The notes under the pieces were generated by a model. The model was not told the origin of the DNA. It searched no databases and saw only the letters and a list, made by a program, of their open reading frames with translations. 64,000 nucleotides of DNA from DASQMT01 sp963839615 (GTDB lineage: Bacteria > Actinomycetota > Thermoleophilia > Solirubrobacterales > Solirubrobacteraceae): assembly GCA_963839615.1 (NCBI GenBank), contig CAWIVY010000007.1, forward strand, positions 186,001 to 250,000, written 5' to 3'. Position numbers and translations under genes: made by a program. Shown piece after piece: positions 41,731 to 50,379 of this stretch (within the stretch, counting starts at the first letter, position 1; each line of letters begins with the position of its first letter).

Positions 41731-42936
41731 ATGAGCGACGCCGCGCAGCGGCACGAGGGCCTGGTAGCGCTGCTGCGCGAGTCCGAAGCCGCCTCCGAGC
41801 GGATCCTCGACGCGTTCGCGCGCGTCCCGCGGCATACCTTCCTGCCCAGCGTCCCGCTCGGCGTCGCCTACACCGACGATGCGATCGTCACCCAGGACGA
41901 GGGCGGCGTGCCGACCAGTTCCTCGAGCCAGCCGAGCCTGATGGCGCGGATGCTCGAGCAGCTCGAGCTCGAACCCGGCGACCGCGTGCTCGAGATCGGC
42001 GCCGGCACCGGCTACAACGCGGCGCTGATGGCAGTGCTCGGGGCGGCCGTCACCACCGTCGAGCTGCAGCCCGAGGTTGCCGCGGCCGCGCGCGAGCATC
42101 TCGCTGCGGCGGGCATCCCGACGGCGAGCGAGCAAGGCGCGGACGCGGCGGTCGAGCCCGGGTCCGTGCTCGTCGTCTGCGGCGACGGCGCGGCTCCGCC
42201 CGGTGGGCCGTACGAGCGGATCATCATCACCGCCGGCTGCTGGTCGCTGCCCGCCGCGGTCGTCGGGTCGCTCGCCGACGGCGGCGTGCTCGTCGCACCG
42301 CTGCGCGTCAACGGCGTCGAGCTGGTGCTCGGGTTGCGTCGCAAGGGCGACGCGCTCCGGGGCGGCAGCGCGATCCCATGCGGGTTCATGCCGCTGCGCG
42401 GCGGCGACGAGCGGCCGTGGCGCTGGCAGCTCGGCGGCGGCGGCGTCGCGACCGCCGACGCCGATCTCGGCACGGAGGGCCGCGGCGCACTCGACCGCCT
42501 GCTGTCGACGCCGGGCCGCCCGGTCGGCGATCCGCTCGCGCTCGAGGAGTCCGAGCACGCGCTCGGGGCGATCCTCTGGCTCGGCCTCCAGGGTGACCCG
42601 ATGCTCTCGCTGGTCCTGCCCGGCCAGGGCGGGCGCCCGCCGTGGACCGTGGGCCTGCACGTGCTGCCCGCCTCGCTGCTCGTGATCGAGCTCGCGTCCG
42701 GGTATCGCCGCGTCGCGAGCGCGCGCCTGCACGGCGGCGAGCCGGCTCTGCGCACGTGCCTCGCGGGCATGGCGGCGTGGCGCGCCGCCGGCTCTCCCGG
42801 CCCCGCCGCGCTCGAGCTGACGGTCGAGCGCCGTGGCGACCGCGGCGGCTGGAGCCTGCCGTTCGCCACGGCCGACGGCGCGGCGACGATGGTCCGCGGC
42901 GCCCATCGCTGGACGCTGCGCTACGGCTCGGCGTGA
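41731..42936 (+). CDS. Protein-L-isoaspartate O-methyltransferase-like protein
   Basis: A 401-residue protein, about twice the length of bacterial PCMT. The N-terminal ~210 residues have RVPRHTFLP, SQPSLMARMLE and SAM motif VLEIGAGTGYNAALMA, plus RIIITAGC, all PCMT-like. The canonical ISxP(Y/H) acceptor motif is replaced by TSSSSQPS. The C-terminal half is a separate beta-rich region of unknown function, as in actinobacterial PCMT-like fusions. A repair role for isoaspartyl proteins is inferred. It ends one base before a convergent gene. Confidence 0.8.
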   Translation: MSDAAQRHEGLVALLRESEAASERILDAFARVPRHTFLPSVPLGVAYTDDAIVTQDEGGVPTSSSSQPSLMARMLEQLELEPGDRVLEIGAGTGYNAALMAVLGAAVTTVELQPEVAAAAREHLAAAGIPTASEQGADAAVEPGSVLVVCGDGAAPPGGPYERIIITAGCWSLPAAVVGSLADGGVLVAPLRVNGVELVLGLRRKGDALRGGSAIPCGFMPLRGGDERPWRWQLGGGGVATADADLGTEGRGALDRLLSTPGRPVGDPLALEESEHALGAILWLGLQGDPMLSLVLPGQGGRPPWTVGLHVLPASLLVIELASGYRRVASARLHGGEPALRTCLAGMAAWRAAGSPGPAALELTVERRGDRGGWSLPFATADGAATMVRGAHRWTLRYGSA

Positions 42937-42937
42937 G

Positions 42938-43123
42938 TCAGGGCCGGCGCAGCGACACCGCGAGCGTCACGAGCACGCCGGCGAGCAGGACGAAGCCGCC
43001 CGCCCGTTGCCACCACGCCGGCCCGGCGGCATCCAGCGCGAGGCCTGCCAGCAGCGTTACGGCGATGCCGAGCGGCAGCGCCCACGTCTCGCCGAGCACG
43101 AGCTTGCGCAGCTGCGCGATCAC
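42938..43123 (-). CDS. Small two-helix membrane protein
   Basis: A 61-residue protein with two hydrophobic helices (ALPLGIAVTLLAGLAL and GGFVLLAGVLVTLAVSL) and short basic ends. GTG 43123 overlaps the stop of the upstream membrane protein gene (GTGA), so the two are likely coupled and may form one complex. No family recognised. Confidence 0.7.
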   Translation of the reverse strand: MIAQLRKLVLGETWALPLGIAVTLLAGLALDAAGPAWWQRAGGFVLLAGVLVTLAVSLRRP

Positions 43124-43854
43124 GCCGGGACCTCGCGCGCGAGCGTCGTGACCTGCAGCTGGGAGACCGCCACGAGCGCGGCGGCCACGTAGAGCAGCGC
43201 GACGTCGCCGCCGGGCCATTCGACGCCCAGCCCCTCGGCGAGGAAGAACACGCCGAACGCGCTCAGGACGATGCCGACCGCGTACTTGAGATGCGACTCG
43301 GGCAGCCGCGCGAGCGGCCGGTGCGCGACGACGCCGATCGCGATCACCGCCACGACGGCGACCGCCGCCCCCGCGAGCGCCGGCGCGAGGCCGTCCTCGC
43401 CCGCGCCGAGCGCGGCGACGATCAGCACGACCTCGAGCCCCTCCAGCAGCACACCCTTGCCGGCGACGATCCGGGCCGGCCAGTCGGCGCGCCCGGGCGG
43501 CGGCGGGGCGAGCGCGTGCAGCGCCTCGCGCTCCTCGAGGTACTCGGCGAGCGAGGAGGACGGCGCGCGACGGCCGGCCAGCCGCAGCACGCCCTTGCGC
43601 AGCCACTCGAGCCCGAACAGCAGCAGCGCGACGCCGATCACGACCTGCAGTGGCTCGAGCGGGATCTGCGCGAGCACCACCGGGCCGGCGATGAAGCCGG
43701 CGAGCGCGAGCAATACGACGGCGCCCGCGGCCCCGATCAGCGCGTCACGGCGCCCGCGCTCGGCGGCGACCGCGAGCACGATCGCCATCGCCTCGAGCAG
43801 CTCGAGCGCGACGGCCAGCGCCGCGCCCGCGAGCGTGAGCACGAACGCGGTCAC
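43120..43854 (-). CDS. Polytopic membrane protein with FTR1-like glutamate motifs
   Basis: A 244-residue membrane protein with about seven helices in two related halves. The first half has VALELLEAMAIVLA, the second VLLEGLEVVLIVAALG. These two E-x-x-E helices resemble the REGLE motifs that bind ferric iron in FTR1 permeases, and a COG4280-like family of uncharacterised proteins. Metal or ion transport is a possible role, by analogy only. GTG overlaps the stop of the acetyltransferase gene. Confidence 0.65.
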   Translation of the reverse strand: MTAFVLTLAGAALAVALELLEAMAIVLAVAAERGRRDALIGAAGAVVLLALAGFIAGPVVLAQIPLEPLQVVIGVALLLFGLEWLRKGVLRLAGRRAPSSSLAEYLEEREALHALAPPPPGRADWPARIVAGKGVLLEGLEVVLIVAALGAGEDGLAPALAGAAVAVVAVIAIGVVAHRPLARLPESHLKYAVGIVLSAFGVFFLAEGLGVEWPGGDVALLYVAAALVAVSQLQVTTLAREVPA

Positions 43855-44300
43855 AGCCGCTTCTCTCCCCAGAACGAGGCGTAGGGATTCCCGTTGTAGT
43901 CCGACCGCGGGACATACCCGGCGCGCTCGTACATCCGCTGCGCTCCGGGCTGCTTCGGGCCCGTGTCGAGCCGCGCGACCGCGTAGCCCATGTCGCGCGC
44001 CAGCCCCTCCAGCGCGACGAGCAGCGCACGGGCGACGCCGCGGCCGCGGGCGTGCGGCACCACGTACATGCGCTTGATCTCGCACACGCGCTCGTCGAGC
44101 CGCTTGATCCCGCCGCCGGCCAGCGCGCCGCCCTCGTCCGCGAGCACGACGAAGCCCCCGCCGGGCGGGGAGAGCTCGGAGGGGCTCGCGCTGGAGCCGG
44201 CCGGCAGCCCCGGCTCGTAGAGCTCGCCCATCTCCTCGACCATCGCCGCGACGAGCTCCTGCGCGACGGGGTCGCTGCCGGACACGCGCCGCACCTCCAC
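43851..44300 (-). CDS. GNAT family N-acetyltransferase
   Basis: A 149-residue GNAT protein. CEIKRMYVVPHARGRGVARALL is split by the acetyl-CoA loop (ArgGlyArgGlyVal); PGAQRMYERAGYVP is the final strand-helix motif. Substrate unknown. GTG 44300 lies two bases after the upstream stop and is preceded by GGGAGG. Confidence 0.85.
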   Translation of the reverse strand: MEVRRVSGSDPVAQELVAAMVEEMGELYEPGLPAGSSASPSELSPPGGGFVVLADEGGALAGGGIKRLDERVCEIKRMYVVPHARGRGVARALLVALEGLARDMGYAVARLDTGPKQPGAQRMYERAGYVPRSDYNGNPYASFWGEKRL

Positions 44301-44302
44301 GC

Positions 44303-45022
44303 TCAGCCTCCCAGCGGGCGGGCGAGCTCGACCCAGATGGCGCGCCCGGCGGCGCGGCGCTCGCCCGTCGCGGTGAAGATCGCCACCGCGGTGTGGCGCT
44401 TGCGCCCGTCGGATCGCTCCAGCCACGCCTGGATCACGTGCGGCGAGCCGACCTCGATCGGGCCCTCGAGCGCCACCGTGAGGCGCCCGAGCACCACGGG
44501 CGCGCTGATCGTGCCGTGCACGGGGGCGGAGCTCGGGCAGTCGAGCGCAGCCCAGACGAGCTCCGGGTCGACCACGTCCCGGCCGCTCCACTCTGGCGGC
44601 GTCCACGGCACCGCGAAGCGCCCGTCGCCGACCGGCCCGGTGAAGAGGCACAGCGCATCGGTCGTGTCGCGCTCAGGCCCGCAGCCGAAGCAGGTCGGGA
44701 ACGGGTGGTCGTGCTCCCAGGCGAAGCGCTCGGCCGCGGCGGCCGCCTCGTCGAGCCCGACCGGCGGCGGCCCGGCCACCGCAAGGTCCGCGGCGCGCGC
44801 CTCCGCCACGACGTCCTCGCCGTCGAGCAGCGCGACGCCGCCCTCGCCCCGCACCACCGCGAGGGGCGTCTCCAGCGGGGGCGGCCGGCGCAGCGTGACC
44901 TCCGCCGCCGGGGCGTCGACCAGCACGCCCGCGCAGCCCGCCGAGTAGCCGCCGTGGCCCGAGCCGGGTGGCCCGTTGAAGCGGCGAGCGATCACGACCG
45001 GCCGATCCGTCACGCGACTCAT
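44303..45022 (-). CDS. Hotdog-fold thioesterase-like protein
   Basis: A 239-residue protein in two similar halves, consistent with a double-hotdog fold. The centre has the distinctive HPFPTCFGCGPER, with two cysteines, followed by PPEWSGRDVVDPELVWAALDCPSS, resembling the active helix of thioesterase-like proteins. No definite catalytic residue can be assigned. It is divergent from ftsY with only 22 bases between the start codons. Confidence 0.6.
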   Translation of the reverse strand: MSRVTDRPVVIARRFNGPPGSGHGGYSAGCAGVLVDAPAAEVTLRRPPPLETPLAVVRGEGGVALLDGEDVVAEARAADLAVAGPPPVGLDEAAAAAERFAWEHDHPFPTCFGCGPERDTTDALCLFTGPVGDGRFAVPWTPPEWSGRDVVDPELVWAALDCPSSAPVHGTISAPVVLGRLTVALEGPIEVGSPHVIQAWLERSDGRKRHTAVAIFTATGERRAAGRAIWVELARPLGG

Positions 45023-45029
45023 CGTGCCC

Positions 45030-45035
45030 TATCCT
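45030..45035 (+). promoter_or_regulatory. Putative -10 TATCCT of ftsY
   Basis: TATCCT ends nine bases before the GTG at 45045. The whole divergent gap is 22 bases, so any -35 lies inside the thioesterase-like gene. Confidence 0.45.
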
Positions 45036-45044
45036 GCCCGCCCC

Positions 45045-46040
45045 GTGGCGCGCGACTGGGACGACCTCTTCATCACGGGCAAGCCGACGCCGGCGTCCGC
45101 CGTGCCCGAGCCCGAGCGCGAGGAGCGCCGGGCCGGCTTCTTCCGCCGCATGCGCGAGAACATGCGCAAGACGCGCGAGGCGCTCGCCGCCGAGGTCCAG
45201 GCGACGCTGTTCCAGGGCGACCTCGACGAGGAGACGTGGGAGCGGCTGGAGGAGGCGCTGATCTACGCCGACGTCGGCGCGCGCACGACCGCGCAGGTGG
45301 TCGCGCAGCTCGAGCAGGAGGCCGAGGAGGGCGACCTCGTCGGCGGCGAGGCGCTGACCGCGCGGCTGGCAGAGCTGCTTGCGAACCTCGCCCGCACCGG
45401 CGACGACACGATCGACCTCCGCCACGATCCCGCCGTGATCCTCGTCGTCGGCGTCAACGGCACGGGCAAGACGACCAGCATCGGAAAGCTCGCCTGGCAC
45501 CTGCGCAAGACGCTCGGGCTGACCGTCGTCGTCGGCGCCGCCGACACCTACCGCGCCGCCGCGGTCGAGCAGCTCGAGCGCTGGGCCGAGCGCGCGGGCG
45601 TCGACCTCGTCAAGGGGGCCGAGGGATCGGACCCGGGGGCGGTCGCGTTCGATGCCGTCGCACGCGGCCGCGAGCGCGCCGCCGACGTCGTGATCGTCGA
45701 CACCGCGGGCCGGCTGCACACCCAGCGCGACCTGATGGCCGAGCTCGAGAAGGTCCGCCGCGTGATCACCAAGCAGCTGCCCGACGCGCCGCACGAGACG
45801 CTGATGACCGTCGACGCGACCACGGGCCAGAACGGGGTGCGCCAGGCGAAGCTGTTCGGCGAGGCGGTCGGGGTGACCGGCATCGTGCTGACCAAGCTCG
45901 ACGGCACGGCCAAGGGCGGCATCGCGCTGGCGATCGCGAACGAGCTCGGGATCCCGGTCAAGCTGATCGGGATCGGCGAGCAGCTCGAGGACCTGCGCCC
46001 GTTCGACGCCGACGACTTCTCGCGCGCGCTGCTCACGTGA
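45045..46040 (+). CDS. ftsY: Signal recognition particle receptor FtsY
   Basis: A 331-residue SRP GTPase receptor. It has a short acidic/basic N-terminal region (no long A domain), then an N domain from about residue 30. G1 is VGVNGTGKTTSIGKLA (about 135), followed by ADTYRAAAVEQL, DTAGRLH, LTKLDGTAKGG and GIGEQLEDLRPFD. It docks Ffh-ribosome complexes at the membrane; ffh is 15 kb downstream. GTG 45045 is the start that fits the -10. Confidence 0.95.
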   Translation: MARDWDDLFITGKPTPASAVPEPEREERRAGFFRRMRENMRKTREALAAEVQATLFQGDLDEETWERLEEALIYADVGARTTAQVVAQLEQEAEEGDLVGGEALTARLAELLANLARTGDDTIDLRHDPAVILVVGVNGTGKTTSIGKLAWHLRKTLGLTVVVGAADTYRAAAVEQLERWAERAGVDLVKGAEGSDPGAVAFDAVARGRERAADVVIVDTAGRLHTQRDLMAELEKVRRVITKQLPDAPHETLMTVDATTGQNGVRQAKLFGEAVGVTGIVLTKLDGTAKGGIALAIANELGIPVKLIGIGEQLEDLRPFDADDFSRALLT

Positions 46041-46098
46041 GCCGCACCCGCGGCCGTTTGGGCGCAGGAGTCGGGCGGGTGGTCGGGCCCGCGGCGTC

Positions 46099-46503
46099 TA
46101 CGTCAACGGCGGCTTCGAGGGGGCGGGTCCGGATCAGGGTGGCGTTTCGCGGGGCCCGGATAACGTCGCATCCGGGTGAAGATCCGGGCGGCTTGCGACG
46201 TTCTCCGGCCTATACGCGGATAACGTCGCACAGCTCCAGGATCCTCGTCCGGATGCGACGTTATGCCCCTATGCGGTGCAAAACGTCGCATCGATTCAGG
46301 ATCCTCGCCCGGATGCGACGTTTTGCTCGCCCCAACCGGACCCTGGTCCCGGGGGGAGAAGAACGTCGATATTCCCGGCGATCCGACCGGTCGCTCGACG
46401 TTTTGCGGCCTAGGGGACCAGAACGTCGAGCGAGCTACGCGAGCCGGCTTCCGCTTGACGTTTACTCCCTCCCGACCGCCCCGTCAAAGCCGCAGTTGAC
46501 GTA
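46099..46503. repeat. Array of five 41-bp inverted-repeat units with outer terminal repeats
   Basis: Units lie at 46162-46202, 46222-46262, 46282-46322, 46362-46402 and 46422-46462. Each begins AACGTCG or AACGTCGCA and ends with the complement, so each can form a stem with a ~23-base loop. Start-to-start steps are 60, 60, 80 and 60. Units 2 and 3 share the inner CAGGATCCTCG; unit 1 is the same element inverted; units 4 and 5 are divergent. Unit 3 arms extend to 15 bp. An outer pair TACGTCAAC (46099-46107) and GTTGACGTA (46495-46503) encloses everything. It fills the gap between ftsY and the salvage island. Confidence 0.85.
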
Positions 46504-46519
46504 ACGCCGGGACCGACCC

Positions 46520-46639
46520 CTACTTCAGCGTGACCGCGGCCTCGAGCACGAGGAGGCGGTGCGGTTCGTCGCCGTGGTGCATCGCCGGCGCCGGCCGCTC
46601 CGCTCGGAGTCGCGCCCCGGCGAGCTCCTTGGAGTCCAT
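46520..46639 (-). CDS. Possible 39-residue protein coupled to upp
   Basis: The frame begins MDSKELAGARLRAERPAP and ends LLVLEAAVTLK. Its ATG overlaps the upp stop codon (TGATG), and base composition fits the neighbourhood. AMHHGDEPHRLLVLE resembles a cupin-like strand but is too short to judge. It ends 17 bases from the repeat array. It may be a genuine small protein or a gene remnant. Confidence 0.35.
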   Translation of the reverse strand: MDSKELAGARLRAERPAPAMHHGDEPHRLLVLEAAVTLK

Positions 46640-47265
46640 CACTCGGTGCCGAAGATGCGGTCGCCCGCGTCGCCCAGGCCGGGGCGGATGTAGCCGCGCT
46701 CGTCGAGCTGGCGGTCGACGGCGGCGCAGAAGATCGGGACGTCGGGATGTGCCTCGCGCATCGCATCCAGGCCCTCCGGCGCCGCGACGAGGCAGACGAA
46801 GCGCAGCTGCCCGCTCGACTCGCGCTTGACGCGCTCGAGCGCGTGGACCGCCGAGCCCCCGGTCGCGAGCATCGGGTCGGCGACGACGATCTCGGCGTCC
46901 GCGGCGTGGCGCGGGATCGACTCGTAGTAGCCGACCGGCTGCAGCGACTCCTCGTCGCGGTAGAGCCCGAGGTGCCCGACGCGCGCCTCCGGGATCAGCC
47001 GCAGCGCGCCGTCGGTCATCCCGAGCCCGGCGCGCAGGATCGCAATCACGACGATCTCGTCAGCCAGCCGCATCCCGCCCGTCGTCTCCAGCGGCGTCTC
47101 GATCGCGTCCTCGCGCACGCGCAGGTCGCGCAGCGCCTCGTAGAGCAGCAGCATCGATATGTCCGACAAGCGGCGGCGGAAGTCGCTCGACGGCGTCGCG
47201 CGGTCGCGCAGCACCGAGAGGTGGCGGGCCACCAGCGGATGGTCGACGACGGTGACCCCGGTCAT
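46639..47265 (-). CDS. upp: Uracil phosphoribosyltransferase
   Basis: A 208-residue PRTase converting uracil and PRPP to UMP. It has AILRAGLGMTDG, the PRPP loop VVADPMLATGGSAVHAL, and the C-terminal uracil-binding YIRPGLGDAGDRIFGTE. ATG 47265 gives the canonical length; an upstream extension is not supported. TAGCGT (minus strand) ends eight bases upstream and overlaps the divergent gene's -10. Confidence 0.95.
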   Translation of the reverse strand: MTGVTVVDHPLVARHLSVLRDRATPSSDFRRRLSDISMLLLYEALRDLRVREDAIETPLETTGGMRLADEIVVIAILRAGLGMTDGALRLIPEARVGHLGLYRDEESLQPVGYYESIPRHAADAEIVVADPMLATGGSAVHALERVKRESSGQLRFVCLVAAPEGLDAMREAHPDVPIFCAAVDRQLDERGYIRPGLGDAGDRIFGTE

Positions 47266-47273
47266 GCGCGGGG

Positions 47274-47285
47274 ACGCTATAGCCT
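47274..47285. promoter_or_regulatory. Overlapping divergent -10 elements, upp / CYTH-cdd
   Basis: The 12-base ACGCTATAGCCT reads TAGCGT toward upp (eight bases before its ATG) and TAGCCT toward the fusion gene (eight bases before its ATG). The whole intergenic space is 28 bases, so both mRNAs would be leaderless and the two transcription bubbles would collide. Confidence 0.55.
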
Positions 47286-47293
47286 GCGCGCCG

Positions 47294-48223
47294 ATGACGG
47301 AGCCCAGCCGCAACGTCGAGCTCAAGGCCCACGACTCCGATCCGGCGCGAACGCTGGAGCGCGCGCTCGCCGCGGGGGCGGAGGACCGTGGCCTGCTGCG
47401 CCAGCGCGACACCTACTTCGCCGTTCCGCACGGCCGGCTCAAGCTGCGCGAGGAGGACCCGGGCGGCGCGACGCTGATCGCCTACGAGCGGCCCGACGCA
47501 GCGTCCGAGCGCGTGTCCGACTACCGGCTGGTCCCCGTCGCCGAGCCCGAGCCGCTGCGCGACGCGCTCGCCGCCGCCGCGGGGGTGACCGCGGTCGTCG
47601 TCAAGCGCCGGCACCTGCTGCTGTGGGAGACGGTCCGGATCCACCTCGACGAGGTGCGCGGCCTCGGATCGTTCCTCGAGCTCGAGGCGGTGGCCGAGCC
47701 CGGCTCGGACCTGAGCCGCGAGCGCGCGCGCCTGGCACGGCTCCGCGAGCTGCTCGAGGTCTCCGACGACGCCCTGCGCGAGGGGTCCTACGCCGACGCC
47801 CTGACCGCGAACGGGCAGGTGGGGGAGCCCGATGCGGAGCTGCTCGCGCTGGCTCGCGCGGCGATCGGGCGGGCCTACGCGCCCTACTCGGAGTTCCCGG
47901 TCGGCGCGGCCGTGCGCACCACGGACGGCCGCCGCTACGCGGGCGCGAACGTGGAGAACGCCGCCTACCCGCAGGGCCAGTGCGCGGAGGCCTCGGCCAT
48001 CGGCGCGCTCGTCGCCGGCGGCGGCGGGCTGATCGCCGAGGTCGTCGTGGCCGCGCCCAGCCAGGAGCTCTGCAGCCCGTGCGGCGGCTGCCGCCAGCGG
48101 CTGCGCGAGTTCATGGCCGACGACGCGCCGATCCATCTGGCCGACCACGACCGGGTGCGCCGCACGACGACGCTGGCCGAGCTGCTGCCTCTGTCCTTCG
48201 GGCCCGAGCACCTGTCGGGATGA
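47294..48223 (+). CDS. CYTH domain - cytidine deaminase fusion
   Basis: A 309-residue single frame. Residues ~5-165 form a CYTH/triphosphate-tunnel domain (RNVELKAHD, GRLKLREED, VVVKRRHLLLWETVRIHLD, FLELEAVAE), as in class IV adenylate cyclases and thiamine-triphosphatases. Residues ~180-309 form a tetrameric-type cytidine deaminase: AYAPYSEFPVGAA, NVENAAYPQGQCAEASAIGAL and PCGGCRQRLREF supply the three zinc Cys and catalytic Glu. No stop separates the halves; the internal GTG at the junction lacks a ribosome site. The deaminase half converts cytidine to uridine. The CYTH half could sense or cleave a nucleotide triphosphate. Confidence 0.85.
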   Translation: MTEPSRNVELKAHDSDPARTLERALAAGAEDRGLLRQRDTYFAVPHGRLKLREEDPGGATLIAYERPDAASERVSDYRLVPVAEPEPLRDALAAAAGVTAVVVKRRHLLLWETVRIHLDEVRGLGSFLELEAVAEPGSDLSRERARLARLRELLEVSDDALREGSYADALTANGQVGEPDAELLALARAAIGRAYAPYSEFPVGAAVRTTDGRRYAGANVENAAYPQGQCAEASAIGALVAGGGGLIAEVVVAAPSQELCSPCGGCRQRLREFMADDAPIHLADHDRVRRTTTLAELLPLSFGPEHLSG

Positions 48224-49020
48224 GCGCCGCCGCGGCGATCGCCGAGCGCGCGCCCGGCCTGCGGCCGCGGCTCGGCCTGATGCTGGGCTCCGGCCTCGGC
48301 GAGCTCGCCGACCGGCTCGAGGATCGCGTGCAGATCCCCTACGGCGAGCTGCCCGGGTTCCACGTCGGCGGGCTGGCCGGCCATGCGGGCGCGCTCGTGC
48401 TCGGTCGCCTCGCCGGCCAGCCGGTCGCGATCTTCTCCGGCCGCTGGCACGTCTACGAGGGGATCCAGGGGAGCGCGATCACGACGCCGATCCGCACGCT
48501 CAAGGAGCTCGGCGCCGAGATGCTCGTGCTGACCAACGCCGCCGGCTCGCTGCGGCCGGAGGCCGGGCCGGGCAGCCTCGTGTGCCTGTCGGACCACATC
48601 AACCTGCTCGGCTTCAATCCCTTGACCGGGCCGAACGACGACGACGCGGGGCCACGCTTCCCGAGCCTGCGCAACGCCTACGACGCCGACATGCGCGAGC
48701 GCCTGCACGCCGCGGCGCGGGCGCTCGGCACCGAGCTGCACGACGGCGTCTACCTGGCGGTCGCCGGCCCCAGCTTCGAGACCCCGGCAGAGATCCGCGC
48801 CTTCCGCACGCTCGGGGCCGACCTCGTCGGCATGAGCACGGTGCCCGAGGTGATCGCCGCCCGCCACGCGGGCCTGCGCGTCGCGGCCGTGTCGGCGGTC
48901 ACGAACCTGGCCGAGGGGATGGGCGGGGAGGAGCTCAGCCACGAGCAGACGCTGCGCGTCGCGAAGGAGGGCGCGGCAAGGCTCGGCCCGCTGATCGAGC
49001 AGTTCGTCCGGGACCTTTGA
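48220..49020 (+). CDS. punA: Purine-nucleoside phosphorylase (PNP-I trimeric type)
   Basis: A 266-residue enzyme. LGLMLGSGLGELAD, GRWHVYEG, TNAAGSLRPE, AGPSFETPAEIR and GMSTVPEVIAARHAG are the trimeric PNP phosphate and base sites. It releases hypoxanthine or guanine and ribose-1-phosphate. ATG overlaps the fusion gene stop (ATGA). Confidence 0.93.
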   Translation: MSAAAAIAERAPGLRPRLGLMLGSGLGELADRLEDRVQIPYGELPGFHVGGLAGHAGALVLGRLAGQPVAIFSGRWHVYEGIQGSAITTPIRTLKELGAEMLVLTNAAGSLRPEAGPGSLVCLSDHINLLGFNPLTGPNDDDAGPRFPSLRNAYDADMRERLHAAARALGTELHDGVYLAVAGPSFETPAEIRAFRTLGADLVGMSTVPEVIAARHAGLRVAAVSAVTNLAEGMGGEELSHEQTLRVAKEGAARLGPLIEQFVRDL

Positions 49021-49058
49021 GATGACGTGGATCGCTTCCCGACTTCGTCGGCGATCCC

Positions 49059-49064
49059 GAGGAG
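49059..49064 (+). promoter_or_regulatory. Shine-Dalgarno that fixes the TTG start
   Basis: GAGGAG lies seven bases before TTG 49072. The longer reading from GTG 49027 has no ribosome site. Confidence 0.65.
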
Positions 49065-49071
49065 AACGGGC

Positions 49072-50375
<1,304 letters not shown>

Positions 50376-50379
<4 letters not shown>

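Noticed and set aside
46162..46462. CRISPR array
   Set aside because: Unit length and spacing look regular, but only the 7-15 bp ends are shared, units are palindromic and one is inverted, and spacers are themselves partly alike. No cas gene is near.
46100..46500. Coding sequence with 20-residue repeats
   Set aside because: Both strands give repetitive Arg-rich frames because the pitch is 60 bp, but one step is 80 bp, which breaks the frame, and no start signal or codon bias supports translation.
46747..48219. Plus-strand frame running through upp and the fusion gene into punA
   Set aside because: Only the part from 48220 has phosphorylase motifs; the rest is an open shadow frame.
49027..49071. 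GTG 49027 as start of the pyrimidine-nucleoside phosphorylase
   Set aside because: TTG 49072 has a strong GAGGAG seven bases upstream and begins at the family's usual first helix.
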